Assembly (NCBI GenBank): GCA_035464675.1
Contig: DATHSA010000062.1
Coordinates: forward strand, 1-21,024
Origin: JAUYIV01 sp035464675
Lineage (GTDB): Bacteria > Actinomycetota > Acidimicrobiia > Spongiisociales > UBA11373
DNA length: 21,024 nucleotides
Reading direction: 5' to 3'
The notes under the pieces were generated by a model. The model searched no databases. It was not told where the DNA came from and saw only the letters and a list, made by a program, of their open reading frames with translations. Positions 14,428 through 20,926 of the stretch are shown one piece after another. The translations under genes were made by a program, and so were the position numbers. The stretch's first letter is position 1. Each line of letters begins with the position of its first letter.

Positions 14428-14843
14428 GGATTTGCCTTTCCGTGTGTTCGTCCCGAGATCACGGTCTGTCCGAGACGCTCGATCAGCCCGTCACGTGCCC
14501 ATGTCCATGCGCCGTGCAACGCGCAGGGGTGAGTCGCGTCGCACTCGGTCGACTCGAGAACGCACTTCCCGTCCTCGACCGGTCCCTCGATCAACTCGAT
14601 CAGTTCGAGCAACGTCCTGGAGTCGAGATCCATCGCCAACCGGTATCCACCCCTCGGTCCGGACACACTGGAGATCCAACCGGCGCGGACCATGGGCTTG
14701 AGCACCTGTGGGATGAATTGCGTCGTCGAGTCGACGGCGTTGGCGAGTTCCGATGCCTGCCACGACCCCGGGGACCGTTCCAGTAGTCGGAGGACGCGCA
14801 ACGCGAGGTCCGTCCTCCGCATGAGTGCCAGGCGCATCGCCAT
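14424..14843 (-). CDS. Rrf2-family Fe-S regulator, NsrR/IscR-like
   Basis: Winged-helix transcription regulator of 139 residues. The Rrf2 signature is visible: RRTDLALRVLRLLERSPG, then the HTH (SWQASELANAVDSTTQFIPQ) and the wing SGPRGGYRLA. The cluster-binding loop carries C94, C101 and C107 (C-x6-C-x5-C) followed by H110, an arrangement matching the three Cys plus His of IscR and close to NsrR. Its gene overlaps nirK by 4 nt and comes first, so control of nitrite/NO metabolism by NO-sensitive Fe-S cluster (NsrR role) is the simplest inference. Start could be ATG 14843, 14837 or 14822; the last gives a family-like N-terminus (MRRTDLALR). Diverges from the Rieske gene over 65 nt. Confidence 0.88.
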   Translation of the reverse strand: MAMRLALMRRTDLALRVLRLLERSPGSWQASELANAVDSTTQFIPQVLKPMVRAGWISSVSGPRGGYRLAMDLDSRTLLELIELIEGPVEDGKCVLESTECDATHPCALHGAWTWARDGLIERLGQTVISGRTHGKANP

Positions 14844-14853
14844 GATGATTCTC

Positions 14854-14866
14854 GACTCGGCAAGTC
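14854..14866. promoter_or_regulatory. Possible operator for the Rrf2 regulator
   Basis: GACT-CGGCA-AGTC, an inverted repeat with 4-bp arms, 11 nt upstream of the regulator gene and within the 65-nt divergent gap to the Rieske gene. It is inside a wider imperfect repeat (CATGA at 14841-14845, TCATG at 14865-14869). Autoregulation is inferred from position only. Confidence 0.3.
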
Positions 14867-14896
14867 ATGGATAGGGCCAGAAGTCCCACGAGGGCG

Positions 14897-14902
14897 TAGG
14901 CT
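14897..14902 (+). promoter_or_regulatory. -10 element of a likely leaderless promoter (Rieske gene)
   Basis: TAGGCT ends 6 nt before ATG 14909 and no ribosome site is present, placing the transcript start at the start codon. Confidence 0.5.
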
Positions 14903-14908
14903 CCGCGC

Positions 14909-15268
14909 ATGCGGTACGAGACCCCGGCCGGTCCGGTCTCCGACCTTCCACCCGGCACGGTCAAGGGCGCCGGCAGGTTCGCCGTCGGCAACGACGACGG
15001 ACGCCGCTTCGCCGTGACCCGCAGATGCCGGCACCTGCTGGCTGATCTGGCCGGCGGATCGATCGACGACGAAGGCTGCCTGGTCTGCCCCTGGCACGGG
15101 TCGCGCTACGACACGGAGACCGGGCGAATGGTCTCAGGCCCCGAAGGCTTCTACGACAAGATCCCCGGCCTCGAAGGGGGACTCAAGGCGTTGACGCGGT
15201 TCCTCCCGCTGGGGGTCGGCGAGGTGGTGGAACGCGACGGCGACTTGTTCGTCACGCGGCGCGGATGA
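14909..15268 (+). CDS. Small Rieske [2Fe-2S] protein
   Basis: A 119-residue soluble Rieske protein. The cluster ligands are in order: C40 and H42 in RRCRHL and C58 and H61 in CLVCPWHGSRYDTETG. The short length and absence of a membrane helix make it like a Rieske ferredoxin or the small NirD-type protein rather than a cytochrome bc1 subunit. It is divergent from the nsrR-like/nirK pair, so a link with nitrite metabolism is possible but only positional. It has its own likely leaderless promoter. Partner oxygenase or reductase genes are not present in the window. Confidence 0.92.
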   Translation: MRYETPAGPVSDLPPGTVKGAGRFAVGNDDGRRFAVTRRCRHLLADLAGGSIDDEGCLVCPWHGSRYDTETGRMVSGPEGFYDKIPGLEGGLKALTRFLPLGVGEVVERDGDLFVTRRG

Positions 15269-15274
15269 CACAGG

Positions 15275-15286
15275 CCTGAGCTCAGG
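15275..15286. repeat. 12-bp perfect palindrome between convergent genes
   Basis: CCTGAGCTCAGG lies between the Rieske stop and the small minus-strand gene and covers the stop codon of the latter. There is no loop, so it is a poor terminator; it may be chance. Confidence 0.4.
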
Positions 15287-15434
15287 AACTCCTTCGCCTG
15301 GCGAGCGCGTACCCGCCGATCGTTGCGAGGGCCAACGCCATCAGGATCAGGAGCACGATCATCCACGTCGGTGCCCCTCCCTCGGAATCGCCGGCCGTCA
15401 ACGCCTCTCCGCCGGCCGTGGTGGTGCCGGTCAT
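15282..15434 (-). CDS. Small single-pass membrane peptide, uncertain
   Basis: The frame from ATG 15434 encodes 50 residues: a Gly/Thr-rich part, a hydrophobic segment (about 23-44) and a basic tail (ARRRSS), the layout of a small membrane protein with its C-terminus inside. The frame is also open upstream to GTG 15542, which would give 86 residues with a Pro/Glu/Gly-rich region and is preceded by GAGGGGAGG at 15557-15565; that start would sit over the EamA promoter. No family is recognised. The real gene limits are unclear and it could be the remains of the C-terminal anchor of a longer surface protein. Confidence 0.4.
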   Translation of the reverse strand: MTGTTTAGGEALTAGDSEGGAPTWMIVLLILMALALATIGGYALARRRSS

Positions 15435-15550
15435 GTCTCCAGTTTCATCGCCACCGCCCCCCGGTGTCGCGCAAGGTGTCTCTTCAGCGACCGTACCGGG
15501 CTCTCGTGGTATCGGAGGCTCCCCCGGGTCGACGCGCCTCACATCGCCCC

Positions 15551-15556
15551 TAGCCT
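15551..15556 (+). promoter_or_regulatory. -10 element of a likely leaderless promoter (EamA gene)
   Basis: TAGCCT ends 7 nt before ATG 15564 without any Shine-Dalgarno. Confidence 0.5.
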
Positions 15557-15563
15557 CCCCTCG

Positions 15564-16505
15564 ATGCGCACGGTCTGGTTCTCGATCCTCCTTGCCGCCC
15601 TGGGATGGGGTACCTCCAGCGTGGCGGTACGGGGTGCTCTCGGGGAGGGGATGGGCCCGTACGCGATCGCCACCTTCCGATCGTTGATCGGTGCCCTCGC
15701 CGTGGTGGGCTTTCTCCTGGCGATGCGACGCGGCCGGCCCCGTGGCAAGGCGACGTGGAAGACCGGACTCGTCCAGGGCATCACGAACCTCGCGGTCCCG
15801 TACATCCTGCTCAACATCGCGCTGCAGCACGCCTCGGCCGGTTTCGTGGGGCTGCTGGTCGCCCTGGTGCCGATGCTCACCGCCGTCCTCGCCCACTTCA
15901 TGCTTCCCGCCGAACGCCTCAACATCGTCAAGGTGCTCGGTCTGGCGGTCGCCGCCGGTGGCGTCGGGGTGCTGCTCCTCTCGGGTGACAGTGGGCTCGC
16001 AGAAGGGGGACGGCCGACGCTCGCGCTGCTGCTCGGATTCCTCGGTGCGCTCAGCATCGCCTTCGGGGGCACCTACGCCAAGATCCATGCCGGCGAGTAC
16101 GCCCCACTCCACGTCACGGGCATCCACTTCGTGATGGGGGCCGCCGTGATCGCGGTGGCTGCGCTGGCCGTGGAGGGCCCGTCGGCACCCGGGACTCTCG
16201 AGGCATGGTCGCTCATGGCCTACCTGGGGATCCTCGGCCAGTTCATGCCCTTCGTGCTGTTCTACCGCCTCCTGCAGAAGGTTTCCGCCACCTACGCCTC
16301 GATGGTCGGGTACGTGGTGCCGCTCATCGCGGTGACCACCGGCGTGATCGTGCTCGACGAGAGGCTCGACGTGGGGATCATCCTCGGCGGCCTGTTGATC
16401 CTTGCAGGCGTCCTGATCACGGATCGCTCGGAGCGGATCGGCGTCATCGCCGCGGAGGGAGCGCCCGAGGAACTCATAGCGGGGATCGACGCGTCCACCG
16501 ACTGA
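15564..16505 (+). CDS. EamA-family (DMT) transporter
   Basis: A 313-residue membrane protein with two repeated EamA halves and about ten hydrophobic segments. Start of the first half (ILLAALGWGTSSVAVRGAL) and of the second (LLLGFLGALSIAFGGTYAKI) align as internal repeats, and each half ends in a helix with a Gly-rich turn (VLGLAVAAGGVGVLL; IILGGLLILAGVLI). The family exports metabolites or amino acids; the substrate is not deducible. The short C-terminal tail is polar and acidic. A leaderless -10 stands before ATG 15564. It converges on the lipoprotein gene at 16535 with a 29-nt gap containing only a CTCC-GACA-GGAG hairpin. Confidence 0.94.
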   Translation: MRTVWFSILLAALGWGTSSVAVRGALGEGMGPYAIATFRSLIGALAVVGFLLAMRRGRPRGKATWKTGLVQGITNLAVPYILLNIALQHASAGFVGLLVALVPMLTAVLAHFMLPAERLNIVKVLGLAVAAGGVGVLLLSGDSGLAEGGRPTLALLLGFLGALSIAFGGTYAKIHAGEYAPLHVTGIHFVMGAAVIAVAALAVEGPSAPGTLEAWSLMAYLGILGQFMPFVLFYRLLQKVSATYASMVGYVVPLIAVTTGVIVLDERLDVGIILGGLLILAGVLITDRSERIGVIAAEGAPEELIAGIDASTD

Positions 16506-16534
16506 CGGGCGGACATTCCTCCGACAGGAGCCCC

Positions 16535-18232
16535 CTACTGGTAACTCACATAGACGACTTCCGGCACCAGCTCCAGCACCTCCGAGGCCGGGATCGGGCC
16601 CGGCACGTCCTCGTCGAAGAAGTTCTTCCATCCGTAGCGCCAGCCGTAGCCTTCCCACCCGCCGGTGATGCGATTCCATGTGGCGTACTTGTTGGCGATC
16701 TCGCCCTGGCCATCCATCTGGATCACGACGGCCAACTCGGTGGGAGTCTCGATCGTCTCCCGGTCACGCAGCATCTGGTCCTGGAACTGGTGGAGGAGAA
16801 GGACCTTCTGGGGAAGATGGTGTTCCCTCACCAGCGCTGCCAGCCAGTCGACGACGGCGTTCACTTCGGCGGCCTCGACATGCCCGATCTGTTGGAGATG
16901 GACCTCGCCGGGAAGGAGCCGCCACTCCGGGTCCAGGGCCAGGCCGACGTGGGGCTCCTCGAGGAGTTCCTCGTAGAGCTTCGCCTGGGTGAGGAAGTCG
17001 GTCCGGCCCGGCTGGAGGTCGAGCAGCACGTACACGCCCTCGCGACCGGCGACGTCGACCCAGGACCTCAGCTGCTCCACCGACATCTCGTTGGAGTAGT
17101 CACCGTCGTCTCCGGGTCCTCCCGATGCGACGGTGGCGATGATCTCGAATGCGGGGATCGCCTGCACACCGGGGGATGCGTATTGGGAGGCGAGTTGCCT
17201 CGCCCGGGTCACCGATGCGTCCGGGCCTTGCTCCCCGAGGACGCCGAGCGAAGTGGTGTTCGGGTTTCCATACAGCGCCACCAGCCGTTTGCCCGGGAAC
17301 ATGACGAACCCTCCGCCGGGAAGCTCCTCGCCTTCGAGCAGTACCGGGAGCTGCCATCCCGCGTCAGGCCCCGCACCGAGGGCCTGGACCACTTGCGGCG
17401 GGACGGGCAGCCGGTCGAGCTCACTTCGGGCGTCGGCGGCCAGGCGCAGGTCGGTGCCGTCGACCAGGATCATCACTCCTTCGACGGTCACCGCAGTCGC
17501 GGCGGCCACGACCGCCAGGCTGGGGCTGCCGCCATCGACGAGCCATGCCATTCCCGACTCGCCCGGCCCTGCCCGCAGGTGGGGGACCGGGTCGATCGGC
17601 GTCGGAGGCGAGCCGGCGGGCGACGAGGGCTGGATACCCGCCCCCGCCTCGAGCGCCGCGGTCGTGGCGCGGAGCGCATCGAACCCTCCGCCTGAGGGAA
17701 GCGTCACCGCCGACCCGGCGTCGATCTCATCGTTCACCCTTGCGGCGAGGGCGGTGTCATCACCCTGGAGCACGATTGCGTCGCTGAAGTCGGGCACGGG
17801 CGCGGTGACGTCGTCGCCCACGAACCAGACGCGACGAGGTGCCAGTCGATCGATCTCGTACGCAAGGAGGCTCGATCCGCCGATGTCGCCGAGCAGCAGC
17901 GGGCCTCCGAGGCCGGTGGCGAGGCGGGCGGCGATCGCCACCCGCTCCAGGTCGTCCGGGGCGACGACCACGACGTCGGCGGCGCACAGGAATGCGGCCT
18001 GGGAGATCGACGCCGAGGCCGACTCGAGGTTCGCCGCCGAGACGCGTTCGACGATCGGTGAGTCGGTGGGCCCCGCGTCGGCCGGGATCGACTCCTGACA
18101 GGGCCGGAGGGTGTCGATGCGGGTGGTCGGGGTGGTGCCCTGAGAGCCAGGCGATCCCGATGTCGGGCTCGTGCCGGCTGAGGAGCCACAGCCCGCGGCG
18201 ACGAGCGCGAAGACGATGAGCAGGCGGCGCAC
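16535..18232 (-). CDS. Cell-surface lipoprotein with cell-wall-binding-like and barrel-like domains
   Basis: A 565-residue predicted lipoprotein with signal RRLLIVFALVAAGC (lipobox Cys 15) and a Ser/Gly/Thr linker. Residues about 80-150 (AADVVVVAPDDLERVAIAA, LLLGDIGG, RRVWFVGDD) resemble the repeat of cell-wall-binding domain 2. Residues about 305-565 form a domain I recall seeing as an uncharacterised, widely conserved actinobacterial lipoprotein domain: MFPGKRLVALYGNP, EIIATVAS, YVLLDLQPGRTDFLTQAK, LALDPEW and VVIQMDGQG. Acidic residues at strand ends (D405, D434, E436, D508) suggest a TIM-barrel hydrolase-like fold; this is inference. GTG 18232 is preceded by GGAGAGGG with short spacing. 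Lies downstream of the L,D-transpeptidase (101-nt gap). Confidence 0.85.
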   Translation of the reverse strand: MRRLLIVFALVAAGCGSSAGTSPTSGSPGSQGTTPTTRIDTLRPCQESIPADAGPTDSPIVERVSAANLESASASISQAAFLCAADVVVVAPDDLERVAIAARLATGLGGPLLLGDIGGSSLLAYEIDRLAPRRVWFVGDDVTAPVPDFSDAIVLQGDDTALAARVNDEIDAGSAVTLPSGGGFDALRATTAALEAGAGIQPSSPAGSPPTPIDPVPHLRAGPGESGMAWLVDGGSPSLAVVAAATAVTVEGVMILVDGTDLRLAADARSELDRLPVPPQVVQALGAGPDAGWQLPVLLEGEELPGGGFVMFPGKRLVALYGNPNTTSLGVLGEQGPDASVTRARQLASQYASPGVQAIPAFEIIATVASGGPGDDGDYSNEMSVEQLRSWVDVAGREGVYVLLDLQPGRTDFLTQAKLYEELLEEPHVGLALDPEWRLLPGEVHLQQIGHVEAAEVNAVVDWLAALVREHHLPQKVLLLHQFQDQMLRDRETIETPTELAVVIQMDGQGEIANKYATWNRITGGWEGYGWRYGWKNFFDEDVPGPIPASEVLELVPEVVYVSYQ

Positions 18233-18333
18233 GATCCCTCTCCGGAGATTGCGCGGGGAGGGTAATGGCGGTCTTCGGTTGTCGGGGATCGGTCGTTGCA
18301 GAGGGCGTCCTGGCGTCCCTTTGGAGACGGTCG

Positions 18334-19131
18334 CTAGAAGGGCTCGCCGACGAGGTCGGGCTCGTACGCCGGATCGTGCTCCGGTGGCGGCAACTCGGGC
18401 GGCACGTCCCAGACATGTACGGGCATGCCGATGAACAACTGGTCGTCGAGCCAGTCCGAATCCCAGACGTTGACACGCACGCAGCCATGGGACGCCGGGT
18501 ACGCCGGGACCGACAGGTATCCGTGGATCCCGTAGAACGGGGTGAACTCCCAGTACTTGTAGACACACCAGCCTGTCGCCTGATCACACACCCATCCGTA
18601 CTGGCGCCAGTTGAGGGTGAAATCCCCCCGCGGTGTGCCCGCCCGCACATACGCATCCTGACGAGGGCTGTAGTAGGTGTAGGAGCCGCCGGTCGAGGAG
18701 TGGAGCACGCCGACAACCTCGTGACGGCGTATCACGAAGACCAGCTGGCGCCCGATGTCGACCTCGACCCGATCTGGCTCATCGAGACGAATGGGCAGAC
18801 CAGCATCCGGAAGGAGCGCGATCCGGATCCAGTCGAGACTGTTCCATGTGGTGGTGCGTTCCAGATCGAGGTACTTGTGGAAGGCGAGCACGGCCATCTC
18901 GGTCTCGTGCCCGTACTCGCCGTCGACCGGTCGGCGATAGAAGCCGGCGTCGGCGAGGCGCTTCTGTAGCAGCGCCACGGCGTCGCCGGTGTCGCCGGGC
19001 ACCAGTTGCACGAGCGGATCGAAACCGTTGACCGGGGCCAGTTCGGCTGCGGTCGCTGCCGGCGCGGCGAGCGCACCGAGAAGCAGCAGTGATGCGACGG
19101 CGGCGCCGAGGTTCCGGCAAGTCGTCCTCAT
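18334..19131 (-). CDS. L,D-transpeptidase (YkuD) with peptidoglycan-binding domain
   Basis: Secreted enzyme that makes 3-3 cross-links or attaches substrates to peptidoglycan. An Sec signal peptide (1-29) is followed by a PG_binding_1 domain (about 43-105: GDTGDAVALLQKRLADAGFY, VDGEYGHETEMAVLAFHKYL) and a YkuD domain (about 120-242). The active-site motif reads HGYLSVPAYPASHGCVRV with catalytic C217, H203 and H215, R219. An insert with two Cys (VCDQATGWCV) lies before the active site. A Pro/Glu-rich tail closes the protein. ATG 19131 has GGAGG 3 nt upstream. Neighbour to the large surface lipoprotein, so both may serve wall maintenance. 265 residues, usual length. Confidence 0.95.
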   Translation of the reverse strand: MRTTCRNLGAAVASLLLLGALAAPAATAAELAPVNGFDPLVQLVPGDTGDAVALLQKRLADAGFYRRPVDGEYGHETEMAVLAFHKYLDLERTTTWNSLDWIRIALLPDAGLPIRLDEPDRVEVDIGRQLVFVIRRHEVVGVLHSSTGGSYTYYSPRQDAYVRAGTPRGDFTLNWRQYGWVCDQATGWCVYKYWEFTPFYGIHGYLSVPAYPASHGCVRVNVWDSDWLDDQLFIGMPVHVWDVPPELPPPEHDPAYEPDLVGEPF

Positions 19132-19152
19132 CGTCCTCCAACGGTCATGGGG

Positions 19153-19158
19153 ACAGTA
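19153..19158 (-). promoter_or_regulatory. Possible -10 element for the L,D-transpeptidase gene
   Basis: Reads TACTGT on the minus strand, upstream of the GGAGG site at 19139-19135. No clear -35 consensus. Confidence 0.4.
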
Positions 19159-19159
19159 C

Positions 19160-19171
19160 ATCGGATCCGAT
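19160..19171. promoter_or_regulatory. 12-bp perfect palindrome in the divergent promoter region
   Basis: ATCGGATCCGAT lies just upstream of the putative -10 of the L,D-transpeptidase gene, in its spacer. A repressor site is possible; it may equally be chance. Confidence 0.3.
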
Positions 19172-19241
19172 CTGGTTCTGAGTTCACGGTTTCCCGTGGG
19201 CACGGTGGCGGCGGGGGGCAGTGGGCGACGATCATGGTTGC

Positions 19242-20264
19242 ATGCCGAGCCATAATTTCCAACGTCCCCGCGGCCACCTCGTCGAAGTGGCCATAGATTC
19301 CGAAGCGCTGGCCGGGAACCTGCTCGGGGATCCGGTACGGCGGATCGTCGCGGTCTATCTCCCCGAGGGATACGAGGAGTCCAACGACGACTATCCGCTG
19401 ATGGTCGACCTGGCGGGCTTCACAGGGAGCGGTCTGGCACATCTCGGATGGAGGGCGTTCGGCGAGTCGGTGCCGCAGCGGGTCGACCGCCTGGTCGCCG
19501 AGGGGAAGATGGGGCCGGTGGTGATGGCCTTCCCCGACTGCTTCACATCGCTCGGCGGGAATCAGTATCTCGACTCGGTCGCGATGGGCCATTGGGAGAG
19601 TTACCTCATCGACGAGATGATCCCCCGGCTGGAGGCCGACTTTCGCATTCGCCCGGGTCGGGACCACCGGGCCGTGTTCGGCAAGTCGTCGGGGGGCTAT
19701 GGCGCAATCGTCCACGGGCTGCGCCGCGCGGACGCATGGGGCGCGGTGGCATGCCACTCCGGTGACATGGACTTCGACCTCTGCTACCGGCCCGACTTCC
19801 CCAAGACGATCCGGGCGGTTGCCGAGAAGGGCGGGATCCAGCAGTGGCTGGACTGGTTCTTCGCCGAAAAGAAGGCCGAGAGCGATCCGATGCACGTGAT
19901 CATGATGCTGGCGATGGCGGCGTCGTACGACCCGGACCCCGCGGCGCCGCGGGGCATCAGGCTGCCGGTCGATCTCGAGACGGCCGAACTCGACGGGGAT
20001 CGTTGGGCCAGGTGGCTCGAACACGATCCGGTCCGCATGGTGGAGAGCCCGCGGTTCCAGGAGAACCTTCGTTCGCTTCACGGTCTCTACATCGACTGCG
20101 GCACGAAGGATCAGTACCACCTCGTCCACGGTGCTCGCCGGTTCGTCAACCGGCTCGAGGAGCTGGGGATCCGGCACCGTTACGACGAATTCGACGATGA
20201 CCACTCGAGCATCGACTACCGGATGGACGAGTCCCTGCCCTACCTGTACGCGGCGATCACCTGA
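19242..20264 (+). CDS. Esterase-D-like alpha/beta hydrolase
   Basis: A 340-residue alpha/beta hydrolase of the putative esterase family (PF00756 type: esterase D, enterochelin esterase, mycolyltransferase relatives). The catalytic triad is visible: nucleophile S149 in GKSSGG (G-x-S-x-G), D290 in CGTKDQY and H321 in FDDDHSSIDYR. An early strand RRIVAVYLPEGYEESNDDYPL is typical of the family. There is no signal peptide, so it is probably cytoplasmic, unlike the secreted mycolyltransferases. ATG 19242 is preferred over GTG 19221, which would add seven residues; GATCAT ends 6 nt before it. Substrate unknown. Divergent from the L,D-transpeptidase gene. Confidence 0.92.
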   Translation: MPSHNFQRPRGHLVEVAIDSEALAGNLLGDPVRRIVAVYLPEGYEESNDDYPLMVDLAGFTGSGLAHLGWRAFGESVPQRVDRLVAEGKMGPVVMAFPDCFTSLGGNQYLDSVAMGHWESYLIDEMIPRLEADFRIRPGRDHRAVFGKSSGGYGAIVHGLRRADAWGAVACHSGDMDFDLCYRPDFPKTIRAVAEKGGIQQWLDWFFAEKKAESDPMHVIMMLAMAASYDPDPAAPRGIRLPVDLETAELDGDRWARWLEHDPVRMVESPRFQENLRSLHGLYIDCGTKDQYHLVHGARRFVNRLEELGIRHRYDEFDDDHSSIDYRMDESLPYLYAAIT

Positions 20265-20277
20265 ACCAGCCCGTATG

Positions 20278-20333
20278 GATCTTCCGCGGGCGGACGATCA
20301 CTCGTGTAGAAGGGCGCCCGACCGGGAAGGATC
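20278..20333 (+). terminator. Imperfect hairpin after the esterase gene
   Basis: Stem arms CTTCC/GGAAG and CGGGCG/CGCCCG with flanking GAT/ATC, a 22-nt loop and internal bulges. No U-tract. Tentative terminator; the rest of the 150-nt gap to the next gene shows nothing recognised. Confidence 0.3.
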
Positions 20334-20414
20334 ATTCGATCAATGGTCCTCGAGTCGCCGGTACGGCCCGACGATCAAGAAGAACGCAGCCAGCAAGACG
20401 GAGACGAACCCCAC

Positions 20415-20864
20415 ATGAGACAACGACTGCTGATCGCCACCATCGCCGCACTGCTGGTACTCGGTGCGGTTCCGGCGTTTGCCGCCCACACCTCGGGTCC
20501 GACCATCGTCGGTGATGCCCTCACCGAGGAGTTCGGCCTGGAAGAGGATGCCGTTCACGATCTTCAAGAGCTGGGCATCGGACCGGGCGCCATCTTCAAG
20601 CTGCAGGTGTACGCCATCGCTCTCGGAACGGATGTGGAGACGCTGCTCGCCGGCTTCCAGGTCGACGGGAACGGCGACTACGTCTTCGAGTGGGGCGAGC
20701 TGAAGCAGACGCTGACCCCGGAGCAGCTCGAGATCCTCGAGTCCCTGCCCCGCAACCTCGGCCAGATCGTGTCCGCGTCGCGGCGACCCGACCACGCCGG
20801 CCAGGGCAAGCCGGAGTGGGCCGGCGAAGGCAAGCCCCCGCATGCCGGTGGAGGGGACGACTGA
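20415..20864 (+). CDS. Secreted helical protein with EF-hand-like loop and AGxGKP tail
   Basis: A 149-residue protein with a Sec signal peptide (RQRLLIATIAALLVLGAVPAFA, cleavage near residue 23-24). The mature part is helical: EEDAVHDLQELGIGPGAIFKLQVYAIALGTDVETLLAG, then D84-G-N-G-D-Y-V-F-E-W-G-E95, which fits a calcium-binding EF-hand loop at positions 1, 3, 5, 9 and 12 except for Tyr instead of Gly at 6, then LTPEQLEILESLPRNLGQIVSA. The tail repeats an AG-x-GKP unit (AGQGKP, AGEGKP) and ends in GGGDD. I have the impression that relatives occur as uncharacterised secreted proteins in Actinobacteria. ATG 20415 has GGAG 11 nt upstream. A strong hairpin follows the gene. Confidence 0.75.
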   Translation: MRQRLLIATIAALLVLGAVPAFAAHTSGPTIVGDALTEEFGLEEDAVHDLQELGIGPGAIFKLQVYAIALGTDVETLLAGFQVDGNGDYVFEWGELKQTLTPEQLEILESLPRNLGQIVSASRRPDHAGQGKPEWAGEGKPPHAGGGDD

Positions 20865-20880
20865 CAGGAACTTCCCCGCC

Positions 20881-20926
20881 CCAACACAGAAGGAGGGCCG
20901 CTCCGGCGGCCCTCCTTCTGTGTTGG
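20881..20926 (+). terminator. Perfect 21-bp stem hairpin with TCCG tetraloop
   Basis: Bases 20881-20901 and 20906-20926 are exact reverse complements (start CCAACACAG, end CTGTGTTGG) around a TCCG loop closed by C-G, a UNCG-type tetraloop. It lies 16 nt after the secreted protein stop. No T-tract follows; the symmetric stem could act on either strand. Confidence 0.88.

Noticed and set aside
16506..16534. CTCC-GACA-GGAG hairpin between EamA and lipoprotein genes as a terminator
   Set aside because: Only four base pairs and no T-tract.
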